Source: Cohaesibacter sp. ES.047 (GTDB lineage: Bacteria > Pseudomonadota > Alphaproteobacteria > Rhizobiales > Cohaesibacteraceae). Taken from it: a stretch of DNA of 64,000 bases. Location: contig NZ_LT907844.1 of the NCBI RefSeq assembly GCF_900215505.1, positions 1,894,501-1,958,500 on the forward strand, given 5' to 3'. The notes under the pieces are model-generated. The model was not told the DNA's origin and searched no databases. It saw only the letters and a program-made list of their open reading frames with translations. Shown here piece by piece: positions 1 through 8,245 of this stretch. A program made the position numbers and the translations under genes. Every line of letters begins with the position of its first letter. Position 1 is the first letter of the stretch.

Positions 1-404
1 ATATGCAGGGCGCGTGCGGCTGCTTCATCGGTGGTGATGGCCCGCAGCATGTCGCGCATCAGGGTGCCGCGACCGGGGCCGAGCTCGACCAGATGGAACG
101 GCGAGGGGCGGCCCGACTGCTGCCAGACTGACAACATGAAAATACCGATGATCTCGCCGAACATCTGGCTTATTTCGGGTGCGGTGATGAAGTCGCCCTC
201 TTGGCCTATGGGCTGTGCGTTGGTGTAATAACCGTGTTCGGGGTCGGTCAGGCACAGGGTCATGTAGTCGGCAACGGAGATCGGCCCGCCGGTTGCAATC
301 ATGCGTTTGAGACGGGTTTCCAGAGGTGTCTCCTGATCGGGTAAGAGGGCGCGGTTGGCCGTATCAGGCGCATTGGATCGATGAGGCTCGGTGGGATCGC
401 TCAT
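1..404 (-). CDS. SAM-dependent methyltransferase, COG1565/NDUFAF7 (MidA) family, 3' part outside window
   Basis: Reading the minus strand from the ATG at 404 gives about 134 residues that run off the left edge, so the C-terminal part is missing. The visible part has the family opening: a helix ending in GPISVADYM, then HGYYTNAQPIGQEGDFITAPEIS, and the SAM-binding stretch VELGPGRGTLMRDMLRA. Family knowledge: the mitochondrial relative NDUFAF7 dimethylates an arginine of complex I subunit NDUFS2; bacterial roles are less clear. It starts 18 bases after the lgt stop, so the two are probably cotranscribed, an order common in alphaproteobacteria. The family assignment is strong; the substrate is not known from sequence. 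Confidence 0.88.
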   Translation of the reverse strand, partial: MSDPTEPHRSNAPDTANRALLPDQETPLETRLKRMIATGGPISVADYMTLCLTDPEHGYYTNAQPIGQEGDFITAPEISQMFGEIIGIFMLSVWQQSGRPSPFHLVELGPGRGTLMRDMLRAITTDEAAARALH

Positions 405-422
405 ATCTGCCTTTGGTCTGAG

Positions 423-1244
423 TTATGGTCTTGCCTTGAGGCGAGCATAAACCAAGAGCAGCATTCCTGCCAGAATCATCGGGGCAGATAACCACATTCC
501 CATGGTGGTGCCAAAGCTGAGGTAGCCGATCTGGCTGTCCGGAAGCCGCACCAGTTCAACAAGGCTGCGAAAGATGCCGTAAAGGATGGCAAAACAACCG
601 GCCACGGTGCCGGGGTGTTTGAGCGCGTTGGTGGAATGGCTCAGAATGCGCAGGATGAGGAAGAGAAGAATCCCTTCAAGGGCGGCTTCATAAAGCTGGC
701 TGGGGTGGCGAGGCTCAGGACCGGCATTGGGAAAGATCACCCCCCACGGCAGGTCGGTGGTGCGCCCCCAGAGTTCGGAATTGATGAAGTTGGCAACACG
801 GCCGAAAAACAGTCCGAACGGGGCGGCGAGCGCGATGAGGTCGAACATCGAGAAGATGTTGATCGACCGCGCCCGGGCAAACAGGATCATGGCGATCGTG
901 ACGCCCAGAAAACCGCCGTGGAAGGCCATGCCGCCATTCCAGACCGCCAAGATCTGGGCCGGATTGGCCAGATAGGCGTCGAGATTGTAGAACAGCACAT
1001 ATCCCAGCCGACCGCCGATAATGATGCCCAATGTTGCCCAGATGACAAAATCATCGAGATCCGTTGCGGTCAGCGGGCTTTGCTCGCTTGGCCAGAGGTG
1101 AGCCTGTCGCGCCATGCGCCGGGTATAGGACCAGGCAAGCAGGATGCCGACGATGTAGGCAATCGCATACCAGTGTATCTGGATGGGCCCAAGGGACAGG
1201 AGAACCGGGTCTATGGTCGGGAATGGAATAGCCAGAAAGGTCAC
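423..1244 (-). CDS. lgt: Prolipoprotein diacylglyceryl transferase
   Basis: Lgt moves diacylglycerol from phosphatidylglycerol to the lipobox cysteine of prolipoproteins in the inner membrane, the first step of lipoprotein maturation. The 273-residue product has the expected multi-pass profile and the family motifs: HGGFLG at about 109-114, the Lgt signature GRVANFINSELWGR at about 148-161, and RHPSQLYEA at about 179-187. The length is normal. It is followed 18 bases later by the COG1565 methyltransferase gene on the same strand, probably an operon. The upstream region 1245-1438 is shared with the divergent ubiK gene. Confidence 0.97.
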   Translation of the reverse strand: MTFLAIPFPTIDPVLLSLGPIQIHWYAIAYIVGILLAWSYTRRMARQAHLWPSEQSPLTATDLDDFVIWATLGIIIGGRLGYVLFYNLDAYLANPAQILAVWNGGMAFHGGFLGVTIAMILFARARSINIFSMFDLIALAAPFGLFFGRVANFINSELWGRTTDLPWGVIFPNAGPEPRHPSQLYEAALEGILLFLILRILSHSTNALKHPGTVAGCFAILYGIFRSLVELVRLPDSQIGYLSFGTTMGMWLSAPMILAGMLLLVYARLKARP

Positions 1245-1438
1245 GCTGCGCCCCTAATATGATGTCTTTGACTTGCTGAGGGTTAGTTGTGTGCGATGGG
1301 ACAAGTCAAGAGACAGCCTATTTTTTAATTGTGTAATGCCCAAGGCACATTATATCAGTGTGAGGAAAAGATCTTAGGCGGATATGCGGGAATGACCAGT
1401 CGGGCCAGTTGACGCATGTCGAGTGAGGAGCGAGTGCA

Positions 1439-1744
1439 ATGACACAGACCAACAACCGACTTTTCGATGAATTCGCAAAGCTGATGACGGATGCCGCTGG
1501 CGTTGCCCAAGGGGTTCGTGATGAGGCGGAGACCGCCATTCGCGCCCAGCTCGAGCGTTTGATGGGGGACATGGATCTGGTCACGCGCGATGAGTTCGAA
1601 GCCGTGAAGGCAATGGCCGTCGCAGCCCGTGACGAAAATGAGGCGCTGGCCGCCCGGTTGGCCGTGGTGGAAGAAAAACTCGGTATTACCAGTGCCAGCG
1701 AAGACGGACAGGGCGCAACAGACGAGCCGACTTCAGCGATCTAG
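1439..1744 (+). CDS. ubiK: UbiK-family ubiquinone biosynthesis accessory factor (BMFP domain)
   Basis: A 101-residue acidic protein with an N-terminal amphipathic helix (NRLFDEFAKLMTDAAGVAQG) followed by a coiled coil that contains the typical MDLVTRDEFEAVKAMAVAARDENEAL segment and ends near LEEKLG-like residues. This is the BMFP/UbiK (formerly YqiC) pattern. In enterobacteria UbiK binds UbiJ and supports ubiquinone assembly under aerobic conditions; that role is inferred here. An AGGAGCGAGTGCA leader precedes the ATG. The C-terminal tail after about residue 85 is low complexity. A Rho-independent terminator follows at 1786-1820. Confidence 0.87.
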   Translation: MTQTNNRLFDEFAKLMTDAAGVAQGVRDEAETAIRAQLERLMGDMDLVTRDEFEAVKAMAVAARDENEALAARLAVVEEKLGITSASEDGQGATDEPTSAI

Positions 1745-1785
1745 TCAGGCGCTGGAATTCTTTTGATTGCCAATCCTCAGAAATG

Positions 1786-1820
1786 AAAAGCCTGCCGCTT
1801 CAATGTGGCGGGCTTTTTTG
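1786..1820 (+). terminator. Rho-independent terminator after ubiK
   Basis: AAAAGCCTGCC and GGCGGGCTTTTTT form a GC-rich stem with a short loop and a T run on the plus strand, about 40 bases past the ubiK stop. Confidence 0.85.
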
Positions 1821-1950
1821 TTTCTTCGCCCCTTGTTTCTTTTTTCGTCAGTGGTTTGAATTCTCCTAAAGACTGTGGCACTCACTATACAAGATCGACA
1901 AACAAGGTTCGGGTCGTATCCCGGAGCGCATTTTTCAGGGAAACAGGAAC

Positions 1951-2772
1951 ATGGAATTGGGAAATCTCTCACTGGTGCTGGTCGGGGCAGGCAAGATGGG
2001 CAGCGCGATGCTGGCCGGTTGGCTCGACATGGGGCTCGATGCAGCCAAGGTCACGGTGATTGATCCGGGCCAGAGCGACGCGCTGCAAGCTTTTGCCAAA
2101 GAAAAGGGTTTCTCTCTTGTTGCCTCGCCTGAGGGTGTTGCTGCTCCTCAGGTCATGGTTGTTGCGGTCAAGCCTCAGATGATCGACACCGTGTTGCCGA
2201 CGCTGGCGTCCGTTGTCGATGCCAACACTGTTGTCGTGTCGGTGGCGGCGGGCAAGAAAGCCGTCGATTTCCGCAAGCATCTGGGACAGGGCACCTTGAT
2301 CGTTCGTGCCATGCCCAACACGCCCGCTCAGGTTGGCCGCGGCATGACAGCGGCCCATGCTGATGAGCAGATCAGTTCGGACATGCGCGACGTCGTTGCA
2401 ACCCTCTTGTCCTCGATGGGGCGGTTCGTCTGGGTGCCAAGCGAAGATCTCATTGATTCCGTCACTGCGATTTCCGGCTCCGGTCCGGCCTATGTTTTCC
2501 ATCTCGTCGAAGCCATGGCCAAAGCAGGCGAAACGCTTGGGCTTGATCCCGAGACGGCTGCCATTCTGGCGCGCCAGACCATCGTTGGGGCTGGTGAACT
2601 GCTCCACCAGTCAGAGCTTTCGGCCGAGACACTTCGCCAGAATGTGACCTCTCCGGGGGGCACCACGGCGGCGGCGCTGTCGGTTCTGATGGCTGAAGAG
2701 GGTGGGCTATCCGATCTCGTGGAAGAAGCCGCACGCGCTGCACGGGATCGATCCATAGAGTTGTCTGCCTGA
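1951..2772 (+). CDS. proC: Pyrroline-5-carboxylate reductase
   Basis: Catalyses the last step of proline synthesis, the NAD(P)H-dependent reduction of 1-pyrroline-5-carboxylate, in the cytosol. The 273-residue product has an N-terminal Rossmann motif (VGAGKMGSAML at about 11-21), a second conserved stretch RAMPNTPAQVGRGM, and the C-terminal P5CR signature beginning SGSGPAYVF and ending with TSPGGTTAAAL. Length is normal for ProC. The start is supported by GGAAACAGGAAC directly upstream of the ATG. A TetR-type regulator gene follows about 145 bases downstream on the same strand. Confidence 0.97.
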   Translation: MELGNLSLVLVGAGKMGSAMLAGWLDMGLDAAKVTVIDPGQSDALQAFAKEKGFSLVASPEGVAAPQVMVVAVKPQMIDTVLPTLASVVDANTVVVSVAAGKKAVDFRKHLGQGTLIVRAMPNTPAQVGRGMTAAHADEQISSDMRDVVATLLSSMGRFVWVPSEDLIDSVTAISGSGPAYVFHLVEAMAKAGETLGLDPETAAILARQTIVGAGELLHQSELSAETLRQNVTSPGGTTAAALSVLMAEEGGLSDLVEEAARAARDRSIELSA

Positions 2773-2916
2773 TCGGGCTTCTCTGCTATCCAAAGGTGTC
2801 CACTTTTTCGTCGCAATCCTGTTGTACGACTACGTAAGGGGATTGGTTGTCGTTATGTGTTTGGACTGATCCGGTGTCTTATTTCAATCGTAGGACAGGA
2901 AAAGAGGGTTATCGAC

Positions 2917-3624
2917 ATGCATGCCAACACAGAGCTTAGAAATCAGTTGTTCGACCAATTCTCGCGCACCGTTCTTGATAGCGGTTGGCGGGATCTGTCC
3001 TGTGCCGAAATTGCGACCGGTGCCGGGGTTGAGGTCAAGATGGCGTTTGTTGAATTCAGCAACCGCTATGCCTATGTGACCGAACTCGTCAAACGCATCG
3101 ATTATGCGATGCTCGATGCCTATGATATTGAAATCGGTGAGGAACCGGCGCGGGAGCGTCTGTTCGATGTGATCATGGCCCGATTCGAAGCCATGCAGCC
3201 GCATCGGGACCTGATCGTGGCGCTGACCAAAGCGGCACGGTGTGATCCGATGTTGTCGCTGCATCTCATGGCTCTGTCGCGTCTGACCGCCGACTGGTTC
3301 ATGGATGTCTCTCACATCTCACCTGCCGGGCTGGGTGGCCTTGTGCGCAGCAAGGGGGCTCTTGTTGCCTACGCGCGTGCCTTCAGCGTCTGGCTGGATG
3401 ATGATACCGAAGATCTTTCAAAGACCATGGCCTGTCTCGACAAGACCCTAAAGTCGGGAGAAAAGGCGCTTCGCCGCGCCGAGCGATTGGCGCGGGTTGT
3501 CCCTGCGCTGCGCAAACGCTGCAAGCCCAGACGGAAGTCCAGAGACCGCGACACCTCTGAGACATCCGGGGCACCCGAGGCAACCTACACCGAGGACAGC
3601 GGCATGGCTCCCATGCCGTCCTGA
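2917..3624 (+). CDS. TetR-type transcriptional regulator
   Basis: The product of 235 residues has an N-terminal region that fits a TetR helix-turn-helix: a first helix around RNQLFDQFSRTVLDSGWRD, then LSCAEIATGAGVEVKMAF and FSNRYAYVTELVKRID. The rest is an all-helical domain of the kind that binds ligand and forms the dimer, and it ends in a very basic tail (RKRCKPRRKSRDRD). I chose the ATG at 2917 because GAGGG lies 11 bases upstream; the longer in-frame ORF to 2857 has no such site. No effector can be read from the sequence. It lies between proC and a CsaA-like gene. Confidence 0.75.
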   Translation: MHANTELRNQLFDQFSRTVLDSGWRDLSCAEIATGAGVEVKMAFVEFSNRYAYVTELVKRIDYAMLDAYDIEIGEEPARERLFDVIMARFEAMQPHRDLIVALTKAARCDPMLSLHLMALSRLTADWFMDVSHISPAGLGGLVRSKGALVAYARAFSVWLDDDTEDLSKTMACLDKTLKSGEKALRRAERLARVVPALRKRCKPRRKSRDRDTSETSGAPEATYTEDSGMAPMPS

Positions 3625-3670
3625 GTTTTGCCCCGACAAGGGGCAAAGCTGCAACACTCTTGCTGTTTGT

Positions 3671-3720
3671 GACAAATGGGGCGTTTCCCGCTTTGCAAAA
3701 AGGCGTGAAACGCCCCAAAT
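3671..3720 (+). other. Long hairpin between the TetR-type gene and the CsaA-like gene
   Basis: TGGGGCGTTTC at 3677-3687 pairs exactly with GAAACGCCCCA at 3707-3717 across a 19-base loop, and the flanks (ACAAA / AATTGT) extend the pairing imperfectly. There is no T run after it, so it is a weak terminator for the upstream gene or a leader structure of the downstream one. Confidence 0.5.
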
Positions 3721-3790
3721 TGTATCTGCATTTCATTGCCGCCCTCGCTGGGCGGACCCATCACGAAAACACAAGGCGTTCGGGGATTAT

Positions 3791-4141
3791 ATGGCAGAAG
3801 CAGCTGCAGAGATTGCGTTTGATGATTTCATGAAAGTGGATATCAGGGCAGGCACGGTGCTGGAGGTGGAGGATTTCCCTCAGGCGCGCAAGCCTGCCTA
3901 CAAGCTGAAAATCGATTTCGGAACAGAGATCGGGGTCAAGAAAAGCTCGGCCCAGATCACGGTGCATTACAGCCAGGATGATCTGGTCGGACGGCAGGTG
4001 ATGGCCGTTGTGAATTTCCCGCCACGGCAGATCGGGCCCTTCATGTCCGAGGTGTTGACCCTTGGCTATGAGGATGACAACGGGGACATCGTGCTTGCGT
4101 CCCTCGACAAGCCGGTTCCCAACGGCAAGCGTCTTTGCTGA
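3791..4141 (+). CDS. CsaA/YgjH-like tRNA-binding protein
   Basis: A 116-residue stand-alone tRNA-binding (EMAP/MetRS C-terminal type) OB-fold protein. Visible family features are FDDFMKVDIRAGTVLEVEDF at the N terminus, KPAYKLKIDFG, KKSSAQIT, then VNFPPRQIGPFMSEVLTLG and the conserved end PVPNGKRLC. CsaA proteins are dimers that bind tRNA and have chaperone-like activity in export in Bacillus; the role in this organism is inferred. The ATG at 3791 follows a GGGGATT leader. It converges with the sensor kinase gene, whose stop is only 12 bases beyond. Confidence 0.92.
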   Translation: MAEAAAEIAFDDFMKVDIRAGTVLEVEDFPQARKPAYKLKIDFGTEIGVKKSSAQITVHYSQDDLVGRQVMAVVNFPPRQIGPFMSEVLTLGYEDDNGDIVLASLDKPVPNGKRLC

Positions 4142-4153
4142 GCCGCAAGGGGA

Positions 4154-5596
4154 TCAGGTTGGCAGCCTCAGGGTCGCCTTGAGGCCACCCATGTCACTGC
4201 GTCCGAGCTTGATTTCCCCGCCGTGAACTCGAGCGATATCTCGGGCGATTGACAGTCCCAGCCCGGTGCTGGGGTTGTTCTGATTGCGGGCAGTGTCCAT
4301 GCGATAGAAGGGGCGGAAGACTGCCTCCAGTTCCTCTTCGGGGATGCCCGGACCATTATCCTCGATATCGATCGCCCACCAGTTGCCCAAACGCTCCGAG
4401 GTGAGTGTGACCGTGTCGGCGTGCCGCATGGCATTGCTGATGAGGTTGTGAAGGCAGCGTTTGATTGTCTGCGGCTTTACCTCCACCGCGTCGCCGCCCC
4501 GATGGGTGACGCTAAGGTTTTGGCCGGTGCGTTCCACATCATATTGAAGCTCGCTCAGAAACGCAGGAATGTCCAAGACTTCTGCGACTTCCGATGTCGT
4601 ACCACGGGCGAAGTCTAGATAGTCTTCCAGCATATTCTGCATTTCGTCGACATCGCGTTGCATGTCCACCACCTCGGGCTCATCGCCCAGAATGGCCAGT
4701 TGCAGCTTGAAGCGGGTGAGGATGGTTCTCAAGTCATGGCTGACGCCGGCCAGCATGGTCGTGCGCTGTTCGATCTGCCGCTCGATGCGGCGCTTCATTT
4801 CAAGAAAGGCATGGGCGGCGCGGCGCACTTCACGCGCACCGGAGGGGCGAAAATTCTGGGCTTCCTGCCCCTTGCCGAAGCGCTCTGCCGCGTCCGCCAG
4901 TCGCTGGATCGGACGGATCTGATTGCGCAGAAAGAGAATGGCGACCACGAGCAGGACAAGTGAAGTGCCAGCCATCCAGACCAGAAAGATATGCGAGTTG
5001 GAGGCATATGTCTGGGATCGGCGTGCAAAGACGCGCAGCACCTTGTCGTCGAGCTTGATGCGAATTTCGACAATGTTGGAGCGGCCCACGGTGTCGATCC
5101 AGAAGGGTTTGCCGATCAGTTCATTGATCTGTCGTGACAGGGTCTGGTCGAGCAGGCTGAAGAATGGTTTCGGTCCGGCAGGTGGGAGAGGGCCGTCCGG
5201 CAGGATGGCGATGGACAGTTTGAGCTTGTCCTGAGCCAGATTGATAATCTTGCTGTAATCCTCGTCCTGCGGATAGACTTCCAGCACGGCAATGATAGCC
5301 GAGATGTCTTGCGTGACAGCCGTTGACAGGCGGTGGGTCACCGTTTGCCAGTGGCGCTCCATGAAGACAAAGGCGATCACGGATTGCAAGATCACCATGG
5401 GGGCGACGATGATGATGAGGGAACGCGCGTAAAGGCCCTTGGGCATGAGGCGCCCAAGTTGCCGAGCTCCTCGACGATAGCCATCGTAAAGCACTTTGAG
5501 CGGAGCCAGAGGTCTCAGCACGGCCTTAAGCCATTCGGGCCGTCTGGCGTGTGCGGCTTCCTTATCTGTGGGGTCCTGCCTGTTTGGCTGATCCAT
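4154..5596 (-). CDS. EnvZ-type sensor histidine kinase
   Basis: 480 residues: a cytoplasmic lead of about 57, a first membrane helix around 58-78, a periplasmic sensor region to about 200, a second helix around 203-223, a HAMP linker, then the kinase core. The H box is AGVSHDLR with phospho-acceptor His287, followed by the N box (CLHNLISNAMRHA), DNGPGIPEE and GLGLSIARDIA. The lack of Pro after HD-L-R and the GVSHDLRTILTR form resemble EnvZ. It should phosphorylate the OmpR-type regulator encoded just upstream (stop 57 bases before this start). The signal is unknown. In Rhodobacter the neighbouring MarR/OmpR pair is called PetP/PetR and is linked to cytochrome bc1 expression; whether that applies here is inference. 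Confidence 0.93.
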   Translation of the reverse strand: MDQPNRQDPTDKEAAHARRPEWLKAVLRPLAPLKVLYDGYRRGARQLGRLMPKGLYARSLIIIVAPMVILQSVIAFVFMERHWQTVTHRLSTAVTQDISAIIAVLEVYPQDEDYSKIINLAQDKLKLSIAILPDGPLPPAGPKPFFSLLDQTLSRQINELIGKPFWIDTVGRSNIVEIRIKLDDKVLRVFARRSQTYASNSHIFLVWMAGTSLVLLVVAILFLRNQIRPIQRLADAAERFGKGQEAQNFRPSGAREVRRAAHAFLEMKRRIERQIEQRTTMLAGVSHDLRTILTRFKLQLAILGDEPEVVDMQRDVDEMQNMLEDYLDFARGTTSEVAEVLDIPAFLSELQYDVERTGQNLSVTHRGGDAVEVKPQTIKRCLHNLISNAMRHADTVTLTSERLGNWWAIDIEDNGPGIPEEELEAVFRPFYRMDTARNQNNPSTGLGLSIARDIARVHGGEIKLGRSDMGGLKATLRLPT

Positions 5597-5653
5597 CGTC
5601 TCTCTTGCTATGAAAGGCCGGTTGTTTACGCTGTTGGTGAAGACCCGACGGTG

Positions 5654-6355
5654 TCAGTCCGTCAGGAGACGGTAGCCAATGCCGCGGATGGTTTGCAAGT
5701 AAATTGGATTGGACGGATCGGGTTCGATCTTGCGTCGCAGTCGGTTGATCTGGACATCCACCGTGCGTTCGCCGGTTCCGTCCTCTCCGGCAAGGGCAAG
5801 GCGGGTTACCGTCGCTCCGGGCTGGGAGGCAAACAGACACAACAGCTCCCTCTCTCTGTCGGTCAGCCGGATGACATCCTCTCCGCACATCAATTCCTGT
5901 CGTTCAAGCTTGAAGAGGAAGGGGCCGAAGGTCACCTCGTCGATGGGGGTGCCATTCTGGGCGCTCTGCCGTCTGAGGATATTGCGGATGCGCAACAAAA
6001 GCTCTCGGGGCTCGAACGGTTTTGAGAGATAGTCATCCACGCCGATTTCCAGCCCCTGAATACGGGATTCGCTTTCGGCACGAGCGGTCAGCATGAGAAT
6101 GGGAATCTGATCTCGTTTCCGTAAGTCCTTTGCCAGTTCCATTCCGCTTTCTCCGGGCATCATGACATCGAGGATGAGCAGGTCGAAGCACAATCCATCC
6201 ATCGTGTTGCGCGCTTCGGTGGCGTTCTGGGCCGTCGTCACGCGAAAGCCGTTGTTCGTGAGATAGCGTTGCAGCAGATTGCGGATCCGGCTGTCATCGT
6301 CAATGACGAGGAGATGCTGTGCGTTGTCGGGCAAGGATTTGTCTGCGCTGGACAT
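5654..6355 (-). CDS. OmpR-family response regulator (PetR-like)
   Basis: Receiver domain at the N terminus with the acidic pocket VIDDDSR, phosphorylation site Asp in LLILDVMMPG, conserved Thr/Ala in MLTARAE and Lys in YLSKPFEPREL; then a winged-helix DNA-binding domain ending DVQINRLRRKIEP and TIRGIGYRL. I prefer the ATG at 6355; a GTG at 6367 in the same frame is the alternative and adds four residues. It is the middle gene of a MarR - response regulator - histidine kinase set, all on the minus strand, the arrangement of petP-petR in Rhodobacter with a kinase added. Confidence 0.95.
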   Translation of the reverse strand: MSSADKSLPDNAQHLLVIDDDSRIRNLLQRYLTNNGFRVTTAQNATEARNTMDGLCFDLLILDVMMPGESGMELAKDLRKRDQIPILMLTARAESESRIQGLEIGVDDYLSKPFEPRELLLRIRNILRRQSAQNGTPIDEVTFGPFLFKLERQELMCGEDVIRLTDRERELLCLFASQPGATVTRLALAGEDGTGERTVDVQINRLRRKIEPDPSNPIYLQTIRGIGYRLLTD

Positions 6356-6382
6356 AGGTGGCTTCACTCTTCTTGCGGACGG

Positions 6383-6919
6383 CTATTTCCGCTTGCTTTC
6401 CTGATGCTCCAGAGAGCCAAGCGCTTCAAGGCCCTCGTTGAGTTGGCGAACCATGGGCCGGTCTTGTGGCTCAATCATGGCATAAAGAAAGGCCTTGCTT
6501 GGCTGGCGACTATCCTCAGGCAGTGTCTGGAAGGCGCTCTCAATGCGCCGCGCCTGAACCTTGGACAGTTTGAGGGCCAGTTCGCGGCCTTTCTGAGACG
6601 GATAGAGCAACCTTTGTCTGCGATCGGTATCGCCGGGTTGCTGCGTGATATAGCCGTCTTCTATCAGTTGTTTGAGAACCCTTGAGAGGCTTTGCTTGGT
6701 GATCTTGAGCATTTCAAGCAGCGCCGTGACAGGGATGCCGGGGGTGCGATTGACGAAATGCAACACCCGGTGATGGGCGCGGCCATAGCCAATGTCGGCC
6801 AGCATGGAGTCCGGATCGGCGACGAAATCCCGGTAGGCAAAGAAGAGCAGCTCGATCAGTTCAAAGGAAATGCCATCCTTCTCCGACATCGGGCTGGTAA
6901 TCACTTTGGGTTTTTCCAT
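6383..6919 (-). CDS. MarR-family transcriptional regulator (PetP-like)
   Basis: 178 residues with a MarR winged helix: LTVTALLEML-type segment (IPVTALLEMLKITKQSLSRVLKQLIEDGYI) giving the recognition helix, then the wing with QPGDTDRRQRLLYPSQKG. The ATG at 6919 has GGAG 12 bases upstream; a TTG further upstream at 6991 would add 24 unlikely basic residues. The stop lies 27 bases before the response regulator start, so the three genes are probably one operon. Two palindromes in the divergent region upstream (7029-7040 and 7070-7106) are candidate operators for this protein. PetP and PetR belong together in Rhodobacter; a joint role here is likely but not shown. Confidence 0.9.
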   Translation of the reverse strand: MEKPKVITSPMSEKDGISFELIELLFFAYRDFVADPDSMLADIGYGRAHHRVLHFVNRTPGIPVTALLEMLKITKQSLSRVLKQLIEDGYITQQPGDTDRRQRLLYPSQKGRELALKLSKVQARRIESAFQTLPEDSRQPSKAFLYAMIEPQDRPMVRQLNEGLEALGSLEHQESKRK

Positions 6920-7028
6920 TTTTTTTCGCCGTCTCCGGTATTCCTGCTTGCGCGGTGTTGAGCGATCAAACTTTTCATTTTGCCGCATCAAGCGGAAGAT
7001 TTTTCTGCTTTTACTGACATAGCCGGTT

Positions 7029-7040
7029 CAATTGCAATTG
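7029..7040. promoter_or_regulatory. Perfect palindrome, candidate MarR operator
   Basis: CAATTGCAATTG reads identically on both strands. It lies about 110 bases upstream of the MarR start in the MarR/ilvE divergent region, a usual place for an autoregulatory site. Binding is inference. Confidence 0.45.
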
Positions 7041-7069
7041 TCACGTCTTAGGTTTTCTCGGTCGGACGC

Positions 7070-7106
7070 ACACAAAGTAAGTCAGTAATGTTGACTTACT
7101 TTGTGT
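7070..7106. promoter_or_regulatory. 15-bp perfect inverted repeat between the MarR gene and ilvE
   Basis: ACACAAAGTAAGTCA (7070-7084) is followed after 7 bases by its exact reverse complement (7092-7106). Without a T run on either side it looks more like an operator or attenuating structure than a terminator. It lies in the shared upstream region of the MarR operon and ilvE. Confidence 0.55.
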
Positions 7107-7291
7107 CGTTTGTTACCACTAGGTCAGAAAATACGAAATATATGCAAACCAAATTGCCGCAAGGCATTCGGATTGCTAATTTTCGCAAGAACAAACGATG
7201 TGATCCATCCGTACTCGAAAGCACTCTGTAGATGCAAGGGAGATGCAAGGGGAGGCGGTCAGGATCATGAAGAACACACAGGAGAGAAACA

Positions 7292-8182
7292 ATGGCGGGA
7301 CCCGCATTTGACCAGCACGAAGGCTTCATCTGGTACAATGGTGAGTATGTAGAGTGGAAAGACGCCAAGTTGCATGTCCTCTCACATGGCCTTCATTATG
7401 GCTCCACGGTGTTTGAAGGGGTTCGTGCCTATGGCGGCGAAATCTTCAAGCTGCAAGAGCATACCGACCGTCTGTTCCGGTCAGCAGAAACGCTCGGCAT
7501 GACCGTTCCCTACAGCAAGGACGAGATTAAACAGCTGCAGAAGGATATCATCGCCAAGGAAGGCCTCATCGATGCCTATCTTCGCCCGGTTATCTGGCGC
7601 GGTTCCGAAATGATGGGCATCTCTGCCCAGTCGAACCGGATCAATGTTGCCATTGCGGCGTGGAATTGGCCGTCCTACTTCAAGCCGGAAGATCGCCTCA
7701 AGGGCTTGCGTCTGGCGACTGCCGAGTGGCGTCGTCCGGACCCGCGCACCATTCCTTGCCATGCCAAGGCTGCCGGTCTTTACATGATCTGCACTCTGTC
7801 CAAGCACAAGGTGGAGAATGAAGGCTACAATGACGCGATGATGCTCGACTATGAGGGCAATGTCGCAGAGGCGACCGGTGCCAATATCTTCTTCTCCAAG
7901 GATGGTGTCCTGCACACACCGATTCCGGATTGCTTCCTTGACGGGATCACGCGGCAGACCGTTGTCGATCTTGCTCGGCGCCGCGGTATCAAGGTCATCG
8001 AGCGCAAAATCCGTCCTGAAGAGCTGGGAGATTTCGAAGAATGCTTCCTGACCGGCACGGCTGTCGAAGTAACCCCTGTCGCGAGCATCGACAGCAACAG
8101 CTTCACGCCCGGTGCCATCACCACGCAGTTGATGGATGACTATACAAGTGAAGTGAACCCTCAGGCAATTGCCGCCGAATGA
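7292..8182 (+). CDS. ilvE: Branched-chain amino acid aminotransferase (class IV)
   Basis: Transfers the amino group between glutamate and the 2-oxo acids of leucine, isoleucine and valine; PLP-dependent and cytosolic. The 296-residue protein shows the class IV fold: SHGLHYGSTVFEGVRAY near 31-47, the Schiff-base lysine in CHAKAAGLYM (Lys159), and the C-terminal phosphate-binding region FEECFLTGTAVEVTPV. The start ATG follows GGAGAGAAACA. Length is normal. A GC-rich hairpin at 8210-8233 follows and probably also ends the convergent moaE transcript. Confidence 0.95.
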   Translation: MAGPAFDQHEGFIWYNGEYVEWKDAKLHVLSHGLHYGSTVFEGVRAYGGEIFKLQEHTDRLFRSAETLGMTVPYSKDEIKQLQKDIIAKEGLIDAYLRPVIWRGSEMMGISAQSNRINVAIAAWNWPSYFKPEDRLKGLRLATAEWRRPDPRTIPCHAKAAGLYMICTLSKHKVENEGYNDAMMLDYEGNVAEATGANIFFSKDGVLHTPIPDCFLDGITRQTVVDLARRRGIKVIERKIRPEELGDFEECFLTGTAVEVTPVASIDSNSFTPGAITTQLMDDYTSEVNPQAIAAE

Positions 8183-8209
8183 GGCAAGCGAGCATCTACA
8201 TGATCATGC

Positions 8210-8233
8210 AACGGCGCCTTGATGGGCGCCGTT
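8210..8233. terminator. GC-rich hairpin between convergent ilvE and moaE
   Basis: AACGGCGCC (8210-8218) and GGCGCCGTT (8225-8233) form a perfect stem with a 6-base loop. The T tract after it is short (TTTG), so it is a modest, probably bidirectional terminator. Confidence 0.6.
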
Positions 8234-8245
8234 TGTCGTTTGCGG

